DNA from: Anderseniella sp. | Lineage (GTDB): Bacteria; Pseudomonadota; Alphaproteobacteria; Rhizobiales; Aestuariivirgaceae | Reading direction: 5' to 3' | NCBI GenBank assembly: GCA_028289645.1 | Contig: JANQOK010000023.1 | Coordinates: 485,795 to 549,794 of the forward strand | Length of the DNA stretch: 64,000 nt | Shown: in pieces, positions 18,308 through 27,451 of the stretch | How the letters are laid out: each line of letters begins with the position of its first letter | Numbering within the stretch: position 1 is the stretch's first letter | Position numbers and translations under genes: made by a program | The notes under the pieces: generated by a model | Databases searched by the model: none | What the model was told of the DNA's origin: nothing | Seen by the model: the letters and a program-made list of their open reading frames with translations, nothing else

Positions 18308-20251
18308 ATGCGTTTTGCGCAATCATTTCTGGATGAGATAAGGGCGAGGATTTCGATATCTTCGGTCATCGGCCGGTCTGTGCAGTGGGACAAACGCAAG
18401 ACCAATCCCGGCAAGGGTGATTTCTGGGCATGCTGTCCGTTTCACAGTGAAAAAACCCCGAGCTTTCATTGCGAGGACCGCAAGGGCCGCTATCACTGTT
18501 TTGGTTGCAAGGCAAGCGGCGACATATTCACGTTTCTTGTAGAGAAGGAAGGGGTGCCGTTCCCCGAAGCGGTGGAACGGCTGGCGCTGGAGGCAGGGCT
18601 GCAACTCCCGCAACAATCGCCAGAGGCAGAAGCGCGCGAGCAACGCCGGGCCAATCTGTATGACGTAATGGAACTGGCCCAGACCTTTTTCGTGGCGCAA
18701 TTGCAGACATCGGCAGGAGCCAGGGCGCGCGGCTACCTGTCCGACCGCGGGCTGTCCGGCGAGGTGCAGCGAGAGTTTGGCATGGGATATGCGCCCAATG
18801 ACCGTCATGCCCTGTCGAAGGTGCTGGCGGCAAGCGACATTACAACCGACCAGATGGAAGAGGCCGGACTGGTCATCCGCCCGGATGACGGCAAGCCGGC
18901 CTATGACCGGTTTCGCGACCGCATCATGTTTCCAATCCGCGATCCCCGCGGCCGGGTCATCGCCTTCGGCGGACGTGCGATGAATCCGGACGCACTGGCC
19001 AAATACCTCAACTCCCCGGATACGCCGCTGTTTCACAAAGGCACCGTTTTGTACAACATGGACAAAGCCCGCAAGCCGGCCTACGAGACAGGCGCCCTGG
19101 TCGCGTGCGAGGGATACATGGATGTCATTGCCCTGACGCGGGCCGGGCTGCCACACTCTGTTGCGCCTCTGGGCACGGCGCTTACCGAAGACCAACTGGC
19201 CATGATGTGGAAGATCACGCCGGAACCGGTGTTGTGCTTTGACGGCGATGATGCCGGGATGAAGGCGGCTTACCGGGCACTGGACCTGGCGCTGGAGCGG
19301 CTGACGCCGGGAAGTTCGCTGAAATTTGCAGTGCTGCCGGAAGGCGAGGACCCCGATGACTTGCTGAGCTCGGGGGGTGCGGACGCGGTGCAGCAGGTCA
19401 TTGAGCAGGCAGAGCCAATGGCAAACATGGTGTGGCGGCGTGCCCTGATGCGCAATGACCGTTCCACGCCGGAACGCAAGGCGCGCTTTGAGGCTGATGT
19501 GATGCAGACGGTCAATTCGATCGCCGACCCGACTGTGCGCAAGTATTATGCCGACGACATGCGCGAACGGGTTTCTGCGCTGCTGCGCAGCTCCGGCGGC
19601 GGCAGATGGCAGGCTTCGCGCGGCCGCAAATCCCGGCGCATGCCTTCAGCCGGGCGCGGACGCTGGCAGAAGGCGTCTTGGGAGATCGAAACGCCCGCTT
19701 CGCCGCAATTGCGGGCCATGGCCGGAAAGCCGGTTCACGATGCCGCAACCCGGCGCCGGACCGGGCTGATTCTACTCACCCTGGTGAACCATCCGCAGCT
19801 CGCAGACGAAATGATCGACGATGTCGTGGCGATGGATGTGCCGACAAGCGAGCTTGACTCTTTGCGCAGACGAATCATAGATACATGCGCCTCTGGGGCA
19901 GACCTTGAAAAGCACGACCTGCGTGACCACTTAATCCAGACCGGGATGGGCGCAGTTCTTGATGCACTCGATACCCAGGCAAGGCATCATGACTGCTGGT
20001 TTGCCGGTGCGGACGCTGCGGATGCAGACGCTCGAACCGGCTTAAAGCAGTTGGTGGTGATGAACCGGAAATTGGTGACGCTGGAAAAGGAACTGAAACG
20101 CGCAGAGATGCGCCTTGCCGAAGACCCTACGGAAGAAAATCTCAATCATCTCAACGAGGTGAGAGACCAGTTGAATTCCATGTCAGGCGCGGAGGCAACC
20201 ATTGACGGATATGGAGAGGCTTCCGGCCGGACGGCAAACCCTGCCGGGTAG
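18308..20251 (+). CDS. dnaG: DNA primase
   Basis: A 647-residue primase that makes RNA primers at the replication fork. The N-terminal CHC2 zinc finger is clear (CCPFHSEKTPSFHC and YHCFGCKASGD), followed by the catalytic TOPRIM domain with VACEGYMDVIAL and CFDGDDAGMKAA, and a C-terminal helicase-interacting region. The ATG at 18308 follows AGGTGGA and begins MRFAQSFLDEIRARI, the expected DnaG start; the frame remains open 135 bp upstream without similarity. It precedes rpoD by about 190 bp, as in the macromolecular-synthesis gene order. Confidence 0.97.
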   Translation: MRFAQSFLDEIRARISISSVIGRSVQWDKRKTNPGKGDFWACCPFHSEKTPSFHCEDRKGRYHCFGCKASGDIFTFLVEKEGVPFPEAVERLALEAGLQLPQQSPEAEAREQRRANLYDVMELAQTFFVAQLQTSAGARARGYLSDRGLSGEVQREFGMGYAPNDRHALSKVLAASDITTDQMEEAGLVIRPDDGKPAYDRFRDRIMFPIRDPRGRVIAFGGRAMNPDALAKYLNSPDTPLFHKGTVLYNMDKARKPAYETGALVACEGYMDVIALTRAGLPHSVAPLGTALTEDQLAMMWKITPEPVLCFDGDDAGMKAAYRALDLALERLTPGSSLKFAVLPEGEDPDDLLSSGGADAVQQVIEQAEPMANMVWRRALMRNDRSTPERKARFEADVMQTVNSIADPTVRKYYADDMRERVSALLRSSGGGRWQASRGRKSRRMPSAGRGRWQKASWEIETPASPQLRAMAGKPVHDAATRRRTGLILLTLVNHPQLADEMIDDVVAMDVPTSELDSLRRRIIDTCASGADLEKHDLRDHLIQTGMGAVLDALDTQARHHDCWFAGADAADADARTGLKQLVVMNRKLVTLEKELKRAEMRLAEDPTEENLNHLNEVRDQLNSMSGAEATIDGYGEASGRTANPAG

Positions 20252-20469
20252 ACGGAACAAAACTTCCAAACCGTTTTCCAGGCTTCAACGAAGGTTCGAA
20301 TGAGGCAGACTGAGCGGCCAATCGCGGCAGGCCGAATATGATTAAGGCATGTTTAACGGGGTATCCCTCATAAAGACATGCGAACGGAACGAGCGAATCA
20401 ATAGTGCTGTCACAGCTCTTGCCGAAGCAGAGCAGGTGCAGCGTGAAACAGAAAAGTGAGCGTACAGGC

Positions 20470-22548
20470 ATGGCGAAAGCACAGGCACGCAGCGCAGCAT
20501 CACCCACCAAGAGCGCAGCAGCCGGCAAATCGGCTGACGACAGCGATACAACCGAAGTTGTTGCCGACGGGCCGGTCCTTGACCTCAGCAATGCTGCGGT
20601 AAAGCGGATGATCAAGCTCGCCAAGCAACGCGGGTTTGTGACTTATGACGAGTTGAACGAAGTACTGCCGTCCGACGACACTTCTTCCGAACAGATCGAA
20701 GACATCATGGCGATGCTCACCGATATGGGCATCAATGTGGTGGAGACGGAAGAAGAGACCGAAGACACGACCGAAGTTGCCGAAACCGCACAGACAGGTA
20801 TCGTCAAGACAGCCTCCAACACACCTGCTTCTGCCGATCGCACTGACGATCCTGTGCGCATGTATCTGCGTGAAATGGGCACGGTTGAACTGCTGTCGCG
20901 CGAAGGCGAGATTGCCATCGCCAAACGCATTGAGGCGGGCCGCGAAGCGATGATCTCCGGGCTGTGCGAAAGCCCGCTGTCGTTCCAGGCCATCATCATC
21001 TGGCGCGATGAACTGAACGAAGGCAAGATTCTGCTGCGCGACATCATCGATCTGGAAGCGACCTATGCCGGGCCGGATGCCAAGAAGGTCGAGGCGCCGA
21101 CGCCTGAAGAACGTGAGCGCAAGGAAAAGGAAGCCCGCAAGGCGGAAGCCGACAAGCGCGAAAAGGCCGCTGAGGAAATGCGCGCCAAGTCCCGCTCACG
21201 CCGCGGTGGCGACGACGTATTGTCGGCAGACGATTTTGAGCCCTCCGAACAGCCCGACGAGGACGACGAGGACGAGGATGAAGAGGCAAATGTATCGCTT
21301 GCCGCAATGGAAGCGGAACTGAAGCCGCACGTTCTTGAAACCTTCGACCGCATCGCCAAGACGTACAAATCCCTGCGCAAGCTTCAGGATCAGGAAGTTT
21401 CAGAAAAGACGGCACTGTCTCCTTCGCAGGGACGCCGGTACCGCAAATTGCGCGAAGAGATTATTGAAGACGTCAAATCCCTGTCGCTGAACGCGGCACG
21501 TATCGAAGCGCTGGTCGAACAGCTGTATGACATCAACCGTCGCCTGATCTCGCTGGAAGGCCGGCTGCTGCGGCTGGCTGAAAGCCACAAGGTACCGCGC
21601 AAGATATTCCTCGAGGAATACCAGGGCGAAGAACTGGATCCGAACTGGCTGCGCCGCGTCTCCCGGCTGTCAAAGCACGGCTGGAAGGATTTCGTGGCCA
21701 AGGAGAAGGACACGATCAAGGACATCCGCGAGGAAATCCATTCCCTTGCGTCCGACACCGGGCTCCAGATACCGGAGTTCCGCCGCATCGTGCATGCGGT
21801 GCAGAAGGGTGAACGCGAAGCGCGCATTGCCAAGAAGGAAATGGTCGAAGCCAATCTGCGGCTGGTGATTTCAATTGCCAAGAAATACACCAATCGCGGT
21901 CTGCAGTTCCTCGACCTGATCCAGGAAGGCAATATCGGCCTGATGAAAGCGGTCGACAAGTTTGAATACCGCCGCGGCTACAAGTTCTCGACCTACGCCA
22001 CGTGGTGGATCAGGCAGGCGATCACCCGGTCCATCGCAGACCAGGCGCGCACCATCCGTATCCCGGTGCACATGATCGAAACGATCAACAAGATCGTGCG
22101 CACGTCGCGCCAGATGATGCACGAGATCGGTCGCGAGCCGACGCCGGAAGAGCTGGCTGAAAAACTGTCCATGCCGCTGGAAAAAGTGCGCAAGGTGATG
22201 AAGATCGCCAAGGAGCCGATCAGCCTGGAAACACCGGTGGGAGATGAAGAGGATTCCCATCTCGGTGACTTCATCGAAGACAAGAACGCCATTCTGCCAA
22301 TCGATGCGGCGATCCAGGCGAACCTGCGTGAAACGACAACCCGCGTGCTGGCCTCGCTGACACCGCGTGAAGAGCGCGTGCTGCGCATGCGCTTCGGCAT
22401 CGGCATGAACACCGACCACACGCTGGAAGAGGTTGGCCAGCAGTTCTCGGTCACGCGCGAGCGTATTCGCCAGATTGAAGCCAAGGCGCTGAGGAAACTG
22501 AAGCATCCGAGCAGGTCGCGCAGACTGCGGAGTTTCCTGGACAACTAG
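20470..22548 (+). CDS. rpoD: RNA polymerase primary sigma factor (sigma-70)
   Basis: A 692-residue primary sigma factor. Region 1.1 contains [20 protein letters not shown]; region 1.2 holds [22 protein letters not shown]; a charged non-conserved insert (about 200-280) is rich in Lys/Glu and a run of Asp/Glu. Core-binding and melting region 2 has [19 protein letters not shown] and [20 protein letters not shown]; region 4.2 has [20 protein letters not shown]. The start is ambiguous: ATG at 20470, or GTG at 20440 with a better-spaced GAGCAGG upstream. A strong terminator follows. Confidence 0.96.
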   Translation: MAKAQARSAASPTKSAAAGKSADDSDTTEVVADGPVLDLSNAAVKRMIKLAKQRGFVTYDELNEVLPSDDTSSEQIEDIMAMLTDMGINVVETEEETEDTTEVAETAQTGIVKTASNTPASADRTDDPVRMYLREMGTVELLSREGEIAIAKRIEAGREAMISGLCESPLSFQAIIIWRDELNEGKILLRDIIDLEATYAGPDAKKVEAPTPEERERKEKEARKAEADKREKAAEEMRAKSRSRRGGDDVLSADDFEPSEQPDEDDEDEDEEANVSLAAMEAELKPHVLETFDRIAKTYKSLRKLQDQEVSEKTALSPSQGRRYRKLREEIIEDVKSLSLNAARIEALVEQLYDINRRLISLEGRLLRLAESHKVPRKIFLEEYQGEELDPNWLRRVSRLSKHGWKDFVAKEKDTIKDIREEIHSLASDTGLQIPEFRRIVHAVQKGEREARIAKKEMVEANLRLVISIAKKYTNRGLQFLDLIQEGNIGLMKAVDKFEYRRGYKFSTYATWWIRQAITRSIADQARTIRIPVHMIETINKIVRTSRQMMHEIGREPTPEELAEKLSMPLEKVRKVMKIAKEPISLETPVGDEEDSHLGDFIEDKNAILPIDAAIQANLRETTTRVLASLTPREERVLRMRFGIGMNTDHTLEEVGQQFSVTRERIRQIEAKALRKLKHPSRSRRLRSFLDN

Positions 22549-22613
22549 ACTCATCTCGCTCTATTGCGATTGCGGCCGGATACGGCAGCACACAGTCTTG
22601 AACGTTTCGACAC

Positions 22614-22643
22614 AGGCCGGGCACCATGCCCGGCCTTTTCTTT
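22614..22643 (+). terminator. Rho-independent terminator of rpoD
   Basis: AGGCCGGGCA (22614-22623) pairs perfectly with TGCCCGGCCT (22627-22636) around a 3-nt loop, followed by TTTCTTT. It is 66 bp after the rpoD stop. Confidence 0.93.
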
Positions 22644-22782
22644 GCGCCGGGACAAACCTGCCAAGCATTACGGCTGCTGTCTGAACTGGCGATGAATGCG
22701 GATTTCACTTTCCGTTCAGATCAGCTTGATCAATGTGCGGATCATCGGGTCGGGCGACTTGAGCAACAGGAAGGAAACAATC

Positions 22783-23097
22783 ATGTTTTCCCGCACATTG
22801 ACTTTCTCCACCATCATCGCAGGGCTGCTTGCCCTGAATATCGGACCGGCGAGCGCCACTCTGCCCACTGGTTTTGTCAACGGACTGGACTGCAAGGGTT
22901 TTCATCATTCCAAAACGGCAAAAGCCAAAAAGCAGTCGAAGGCGAAACAGCGCGCCCGCGGCAAGTGGGAAAGCCTCGCCCGCAAGAATTATGGCTGGAG
23001 CTACCGCAAGTGGAGCAAGGCCAAGTTCAAGCACTATGACTGCTCCAAGCCAGGTGGCTGGTGGCACTGCAAGGCCGCGGCCTATCCGTGCAGATGA
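22783..23097 (+). CDS. Small secreted basic protein, tandem paralogue 1
   Basis: A 104-residue protein; ATG at 22783 follows AGGAAGGAAACAATC. A signal peptide (residues 1-26) ends near PASA. The mature part is strongly basic and contains CKGFHHSKTAKAKKQSKAK, then a KW-rich helical segment GWSYRKWSKAKFKHYDC and a C-terminal WWHCKAAAYPC. Four cysteines are conserved with the next gene, which it resembles along its whole mature length. A KW/SYRKW plus C-x-A-x-A-x-PC pattern occurs in uncharacterised alphaproteobacterial secreted proteins. Function unknown; a cationic periplasmic or surface role is only a guess. Confidence 0.8.
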   Translation: MFSRTLTFSTIIAGLLALNIGPASATLPTGFVNGLDCKGFHHSKTAKAKKQSKAKQRARGKWESLARKNYGWSYRKWSKAKFKHYDCSKPGGWWHCKAAAYPCR

Positions 23098-23138
23098 GCC
23101 GGCGCGGCTTTCATAAGAAAACCTCAAGGACCAAAACC

Positions 23139-23459
23139 ATGAAAATGTTGAAACTGAGCCTGGCGGCAGCTGTCGTCACCCTGGCTACGGCAACGCTGAT
23201 CTCGTCAGCGCATGCCTCGCGTCCCGCGAGCGGGCCGCCGCATGGCGCGGTGTGCAAGGGCTTCCTGCACTCGAATGTGGCCAAGGCAAAGAAACTTTCA
23301 AAAGCCAAGCAGCGTGCCCGGCGGAAATGGCAGACGAAGGCCGCTCTTGTCGGCCTGAGCTACCGTAAGTGGGACTGGGCCCGCGTGCGTCACTACGACT
23401 GCACAAAGAAGGGCAAGTGGCACCATTGCCGCGCGGCCGGCTATCCCTGCTACAAGTAG
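23139..23459 (+). CDS. Small secreted basic protein, tandem paralogue 2
   Basis: A 106-residue paralogue of the preceding gene, 41 bp downstream; the ATG at 23139 follows CAAGGA. The signal peptide ends near AHA. It shares the CKGF.HS....AKK.SKAKQRAR core, the SYRKW segment, HYDC, and a C-terminal HC.AAGYPC. All four cysteines align, but the middle has diverged, so this is an old tandem duplication. Transcription of both appears to end at the hairpin at 23482-23515. Confidence 0.8.
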   Translation: MKMLKLSLAAAVVTLATATLISSAHASRPASGPPHGAVCKGFLHSNVAKAKKLSKAKQRARRKWQTKAALVGLSYRKWDWARVRHYDCTKKGKWHHCRAAGYPCYK

Positions 23460-23481
23460 GCGTAAACAACAACAAACGATG

Positions 23482-23515
23482 GCCGGGCCCGGTTGTGACC
23501 GTGGCCCGGCTTTTT
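23482..23515 (+). terminator. Rho-independent terminator of the tandem secreted-protein pair
   Basis: GCCGGGCC (23482-23489) pairs with GGCCCGGC (23503-23510) around a 13-nt loop, followed by TTTTT. It lies 22 bp past the second stop codon. Confidence 0.9.
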
Positions 23516-23536
23516 CATGTCGGAGCCTAAGCCTGT

Positions 23537-23938
23537 TCACTTCCGCGCAGTGGGTCTCTTCTTGCGTGGCTTCTTGACTTTGGGCGGCAGCGAAGCGGCA
23601 AACTGTTTTGCCGACCGGATGATTTCGATGAGCTTGTCCCGGTCTTCCAGCATCGGCTCAGGCAGCGCAACATACTCCCGCATCGGCCGGCCCGGCATGG
23701 GTTCGAACTGCCTCGCGCCGGCCTCGTCAATCAGCCTTTCCCTGTCATCTTCACCAAGCCGCACGATCAGTGCTTCCTGGTGCAGGCCGGTGAACATGTT
23801 GCCGTTCACGAATGCGCACGGATAACCGAACATCTGACGCCTCTCGACCGCAGGTTCGTCCGGCAGCACCGATGCAAACAGGTCAACCAGGCCAGGTGGC
23901 GACTTGCGCCATTGGCCGCTTTTTTTGCTGTCAGCCAT
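23537..23938 (-). CDS. TfoX N-terminal domain protein
   Basis: A 133-residue protein from the ATG at 23938. The body matches the TfoX N-terminal domain: VERRQMFGYPCAFVNGNMFTGLHQEALIVRL followed by MPGRPMREYVALPE; the C-terminus is a Lys/Arg-rich tail (KVKKPRKKRPTARK). In gammaproteobacteria TfoX regulates competence, but stand-alone N-terminal-domain proteins like this are of unknown function. Its first codons overlap the last 8 bp of the DUF899 gene, so it is the third gene of an ArsR-DUF899-TfoX operon. Confidence 0.86.
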   Translation of the reverse strand: MADSKKSGQWRKSPPGLVDLFASVLPDEPAVERRQMFGYPCAFVNGNMFTGLHQEALIVRLGEDDRERLIDEAGARQFEPMPGRPMREYVALPEPMLEDRDKLIEIIRSAKQFAASLPPKVKKPRKKRPTARK

Positions 23939-24503
23939 ATTTGTATTGCGGCTCCCATCCGTCAGGTCCGTCCTGCAGCAGGTTGAACATGTGCCAGATG
24001 GCGCAATAGTCGTCGAACGGTCCCATCGGCGTGGTGGCGATGCGGGTGATCTTGCCGTCGTCCATGCGGAACGACGACAGCCCGGGATGCCAGCTGCCAT
24101 CCTCGCCACGATATCCCATATCGTCCGCGAAACTGGAGCCCTGATGGGAGACCATCGGGAAGCGCCAGCTGCGCGATGCGGCAAATTTCTTCTGGGTCTC
24201 GGGCGTGTCAGGGCTGGATATGCAGAACGCCGCCCGGTCTGCCAGGTGCGGATAGATGCCGTTGAAGCCGTCGGCCCACAAGGTGCATCCGGTGCATCCG
24301 GTGCCCATGTTGTGCACCATCAGAAGGTCCGGCTTGCCGCCGAACAGATTGGACAGGGAGACATTGCCCTCCAGTGTCTGAAACGTGTAGTCGGCCACTT
24401 CCACAGGCGCGGATTTCATCAAGTCGGCCATCTGCTTGCGCAGCTCAACGATACGATTGTGCAGGTCACCAAGTTTCTGCAGATCTGGTTTGTGTATGGT
24501 CAT
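23931..24503 (-). CDS. DUF899-family thioredoxin-like protein
   Basis: A 190-residue protein of the DUF899 family, a thioredoxin-fold group. It has an N-terminal helix (LGDLHNRIVELRKQMADL), DLLMVHNMGTGCTGCTLWAD with a CxxC dithiol, and C-terminal DYCAIWHMFNLL. The CTGC motif suggests a redox or peroxidase-like role in the cytoplasm. It overlaps the upstream ArsR gene by ATGA (24500-24503) and the downstream TfoX gene by 8 bp, so all three are co-translated. Regulation is probably through the operator at 24891-24927. Confidence 0.85.
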   Translation of the reverse strand: MTIHKPDLQKLGDLHNRIVELRKQMADLMKSAPVEVADYTFQTLEGNVSLSNLFGGKPDLLMVHNMGTGCTGCTLWADGFNGIYPHLADRAAFCISSPDTPETQKKFAASRSWRFPMVSHQGSSFADDMGYRGEDGSWHPGLSSFRMDDGKITRIATTPMGPFDDYCAIWHMFNLLQDGPDGWEPQYKYG

Positions 24504-24880
24504 GAACTCTTCTCCTCACTGTTTGGCACTGGGCCCGTGTCCAGCAGCGTGGCAAGCAGGTCGAACTGATCCTGCCAGTATTGGGTGTATCTGTTGAGCC
24601 ACACGGCTGCGTCGTAGAGCGGACCGGTTTCGATGCGGCAGCGACTGATGCGGCCGCTGCGCTGTTGTTGCACCAGGCCGGCCCGCACCAGTACCTGGAT
24701 GTGCCTGGAGACCGCCTGCAATGAAATGTCGAAGGCCGCGGCGATCTCGGACACCAGCAGTTCGCGGTCCGCAATCATCTCCAGGATTGAACGCCTGACC
24801 GGATCCGAAAGTGCAGAGAACACCGCGTCCAGGCGATGCTCGGCGATATCGGTGATGTTGGCCGCTTGAGCTTGTGTCAT
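24500..24880 (-). CDS. ArsR/SmtB-family transcriptional regulator
   Basis: A 126-residue winged-helix repressor: LDAVFSALSDPVRRSILEMI, ELLVSEIAAAFDISLQAVSRHI and the wing region LVQQQRSGRISRCRIE. It lacks the classic metal-binding ELCVCDL motif of ArsR proper and belongs to the group commonly paired with START/AHSA1 or DUF899 partners. It is first in a three-gene overlapping operon and has two near-identical palindromes directly upstream, so it is likely autoregulatory. Confidence 0.9.
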   Translation of the reverse strand: MTQAQAANITDIAEHRLDAVFSALSDPVRRSILEMIADRELLVSEIAAAFDISLQAVSRHIQVLVRAGLVQQQRSGRISRCRIETGPLYDAAVWLNRYTQYWQDQFDLLATLLDTGPVPNSEEKSS

Positions 24881-24890
24881 GTGTACGGAT

Positions 24891-24927
24891 TATCAACAAT
24901 ATTGTTGATAGTCAACAATATTGTTGA
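24891..24927. promoter_or_regulatory. Two tandem operator palindromes, probably for the ArsR regulator
   Basis: TATCAACAATATTGTTGATA (24891-24910) is a perfect 20-bp palindrome, and TCAACAATATTGTTGA (24912-24927) repeats its 16-bp core exactly. Their centres are 19 bp apart, nearly two helical turns. They lie 11-47 bp before the ArsR start codon, where a repressor would block the promoter. Confidence 0.75.
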
Positions 24928-24953
24928 TTGTTTGCGATACCGTCTGTCCGTCC

Positions 24954-25880
24954 CTAGTTTCGCGAAGACTTCCGAAACGCGCCGGGAGAGGTTCCGATCA
25001 CGCGCCTGAACGCACGACTGAATGCATTGGTGTCGGAATAGCCGGTGCGGTTGGCTATATCATCAAGAGCAAGGCTGGTTTCGGTCAGCATGCGGCGGGC
25101 CAGCAGGGTGCGGTACTGGGTGACGTAGCCCATCGGCGTGGACGCCATGGCCCGGCGGAATCCCTGAGCAAAGGCGGTTCGCGATTGTCCTGCGACCTGG
25201 GCAAGGCTCTCGATCGTCCAGTTTCGCTCCGGGCTGTCATGGATTGCACTGAGTGCGCGCTGCAGTCTTTGATCTGACAGGGCGGCGAGCGCGCCACCTT
25301 CTGCAAGTGACCGGTTCAACCATTCTCGAAGGGCGCAGAACAGCAACACATCTGTAAGCCGGTTCAAAATCACCAGGGACGCTGCGCCCATCGTGTCCAG
25401 TTCGTGCTGCACCAGTGAAGCAACATCGGAGACGTAGCCGGGGCGTTCAGATTCACCGGCCCGCACCACCAGCAACCCGGGCAGCCGCTCCGGTATCAGG
25501 TCCGGGGCGAATGAAGATATGCGGAAGTAACCGCACAACAGCTGAGTTGACTGCTCCGGGGCGGGCCGCGGCTCGAATTTCGGCACCGGCAGCGCTTCCG
25601 AGCCCGGGACATTGTGCGTCGAGTTCGCCATCAGGCCGGGTTCGCTGGAAAGCACATGAGGCTTTCCGTGCGGGACAACGACATAATCACCCGCATGCAA
25701 TTCAACCTCTTCGCTGCCATCTGACAGCCTGATCCAGGTCGAACCGGCCATGATGAGATGAAACCGGCAGATATCCGGTTGTTCGACGACTTCCATGCCC
25801 CATGGTGCCATCACCGACTTTGAGAAGTACACGGTGCTGCGCACATGGATCATGTCCAGAATTTTGCTGACTGTATCCAT
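24954..25880 (-). CDS. AraC-family regulator with cupin domain
   Basis: A 308-residue regulator from the ATG at 25880; the frame stays open upstream to 26129 but the extension has no similarity. The N-terminal half is a cupin_6-type sensing domain (HLIMAGSTWIRL, HAGDYVVVPHGKPHVL). The C-terminal AraC HTH region contains NWTIESLAQVAGQSRTAFAQ and LALDDIANRTGYSDTNAFSR, ending PGAFRK. It is divergent from the two cytochrome P460-family genes and reads toward the ArsR operon. A regulatory link to the P460 genes is plausible from position only. Confidence 0.88.
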   Translation of the reverse strand: MDTVSKILDMIHVRSTVYFSKSVMAPWGMEVVEQPDICRFHLIMAGSTWIRLSDGSEEVELHAGDYVVVPHGKPHVLSSEPGLMANSTHNVPGSEALPVPKFEPRPAPEQSTQLLCGYFRISSFAPDLIPERLPGLLVVRAGESERPGYVSDVASLVQHELDTMGAASLVILNRLTDVLLFCALREWLNRSLAEGGALAALSDQRLQRALSAIHDSPERNWTIESLAQVAGQSRTAFAQGFRRAMASTPMGYVTQYRTLLARRMLTETSLALDDIANRTGYSDTNAFSRAFRRVIGTSPGAFRKSSRN

Positions 25881-26046
25881 TTCCACCGGACCTACCTCCG
25901 CCGATGCCAATTGCCAATGTCGATTCGCCCGGTTTGTACGATCTGCAAGAATTCTAGAACGCTCAGTGCTGGCTGAAAACCGGCACCCCCGCAACACTGC
26001 ATGACAACTGGCAATAGTGCCTCCAGATATCCAAGGAGAAGTTATT

Positions 26047-26637
26047 ATGAAGATGTCTACTGTTGCGGCTTTGGCTCTGGCGGGGGCCGCTGCCGCGCTT
26101 GGTGCAGGCGGCTTGCAGCAAACTGCCACCGCGCAGATGAGTGACTGGGGTCCGAAATGGACCAGCGACGGAAAATTGCAGTTGCCTGAGGGGTACCGGG
26201 AGTGGGTTTACCTAGGGTCCCCGCTCACACCCAACGCCCTCAATGACGGCGAGGCCGGTTTTCCCGAGTACCACAATGTTTACATTCAGCCGCAGGCTTA
26301 CAAGATCTACAAGGAAAGCGGTCAGTTTCCCGAAGGCACCATCATGCTGAAGGAACTGCAGCTTGCCATGAAAGGCGATGAAGCGGACGGTTCGCGCACC
26401 GAGGTGTCAGGGCGCGGGTATTTTCCCGGCGCGTTCAACGGCATCGACATCGCCGTGAAAGACTCCACGCGTTTCGCGGAAAGCAACAACTGGGGTTACT
26501 TCAACTTCGGTCATCATGCGCCTCCCTATGCTGAAACAGCAGCGGCAGCGCCAGTCGAGAACTGTGCGCAATGCCATATCGACAACGCCACCAAGGACAT
26601 GGTGTTCACTCAGTTCTACGGGCCATTGAACAACTAG
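26047..26637 (+). CDS. Cytochrome P460-family c-type haem protein 1
   Basis: A 196-residue exported protein; ATG at 26047 follows AAGGAGAAGTTATT. A signal peptide (about 1-30, ALALAGAAAALGAGG) is followed by a cytochrome P460/c'-beta domain: WVYLGSPLTPNALNDG, FPEYHNVYIQPQAYKIYKES, FPEGTIMLKEL and the C-terminal haem-binding NCAQCHIDNA. Family members include hydroxylamine-oxidising P460 and cytochrome c'-beta that binds NO. The CXXCH fixes covalent haem; enzymatic activity cannot be inferred. It is 39 bp upstream of a second family member. Confidence 0.9.
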   Translation: MKMSTVAALALAGAAAALGAGGLQQTATAQMSDWGPKWTSDGKLQLPEGYREWVYLGSPLTPNALNDGEAGFPEYHNVYIQPQAYKIYKESGQFPEGTIMLKELQLAMKGDEADGSRTEVSGRGYFPGAFNGIDIAVKDSTRFAESNNWGYFNFGHHAPPYAETAAAAPVENCAQCHIDNATKDMVFTQFYGPLNN

Positions 26638-26676
26638 GTCCGCGGCGGCCTCATCAGGAAGACGGAGATAACAGGT

Positions 26677-27240
26677 ATGAAACTGTCCAAAGTCCAGGCC
26701 GGTGCCGGCATATTGGGATTGGCAATGGCGGCAGGCCTCGTGATGGGTGACTTGCCAGCTGCAAAACAGGCTAACGCTCAAAGCGGGGCCGGCGGCATCC
26801 AGTTGCGGGCAAACTTCAGAACCGATTATGAATTTCTCGGCGCGTGGGCGGTTTCCGGTGACGCCGACACGGGCGGCGAAATCGGCCAGCACATAGTTTA
26901 TGCCTCACCCGGCACCGTGAAAGCCTACCGGAACACCGGAAAGTTTCCCGATGGCGCTGTGCTCGTGAAGGAGTTGTTCAAAGGCAAGACCGAAGATCTG
27001 ACCACCGGCAGCGCCACATCTGCTGCCGACGTGGCCGGGTATTTTGTCATGGTCAAGGACGCTGCCGGCAAGAATTCCGGCCCCCTGTGGGGAGACGGAT
27101 GGGGCTGGGCTTTCTTCGGTGCCGACAACACGAAGCAGACAGTGACAAAAGACTACAAGGCCGAGTGTCTTGCCTGCCACGAGCCGGTGCGCGACCGGGA
27201 CCTGATCTATTCCTATGCCTATCCGGTGCTGAAACCATGA
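26677..27240 (+). CDS. Cytochrome P460-family c-type haem protein 2
   Basis: A 187-residue paralogue with signal peptide (AGAGILGLAMAAGLVM) and the same family layout: GKFPDGAVLVKELFKG, GYFVMVKDAAG, WGDGWGWAFFG and a C-terminal CLACHEPV haem site. It is shorter and clearly diverged from the gene upstream, with which it is probably co-transcribed. The pair would deliver two single-haem proteins to the periplasm, possibly as electron-transfer partners or for nitrogen-oxide handling. That role is inference from family only. Confidence 0.9.
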   Translation: MKLSKVQAGAGILGLAMAAGLVMGDLPAAKQANAQSGAGGIQLRANFRTDYEFLGAWAVSGDADTGGEIGQHIVYASPGTVKAYRNTGKFPDGAVLVKELFKGKTEDLTTGSATSAADVAGYFVMVKDAAGKNSGPLWGDGWGWAFFGADNTKQTVTKDYKAECLACHEPVRDRDLIYSYAYPVLKP

Positions 27241-27451
27241 TCAGGTTTGCGCGGTGCTGAAACCCGTAACTGCATGCGACAACTGCTGGCGCGTTGACCT
27301 CGAAACCGCACCTTCCCCTTCGGTCGGCGCGCCAGGCTCTTTGCTGCCGCAAAAGATGTCTTGAACCAACGTAATCCGGCTTGCCCCGGTTTGACTGCCA
27401 CTGCTATGACGCGCGGCAGGCATCCAATTCACAACCGGGGGCAACGGGTCC

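Noticed and set aside
22719..22732. Possible FNR-type site near CTTGATCAATG
   Set aside because: TTGATCAA has no 4-bp spacer, so it does not fit TTGAT-N4-ATCAA.
22705..23127. 140-codon minus-strand frame over the first small secreted protein gene
   Set aside because: Shadow frame; the plus strand has signal peptide, ribosome-binding site and a paralogue.
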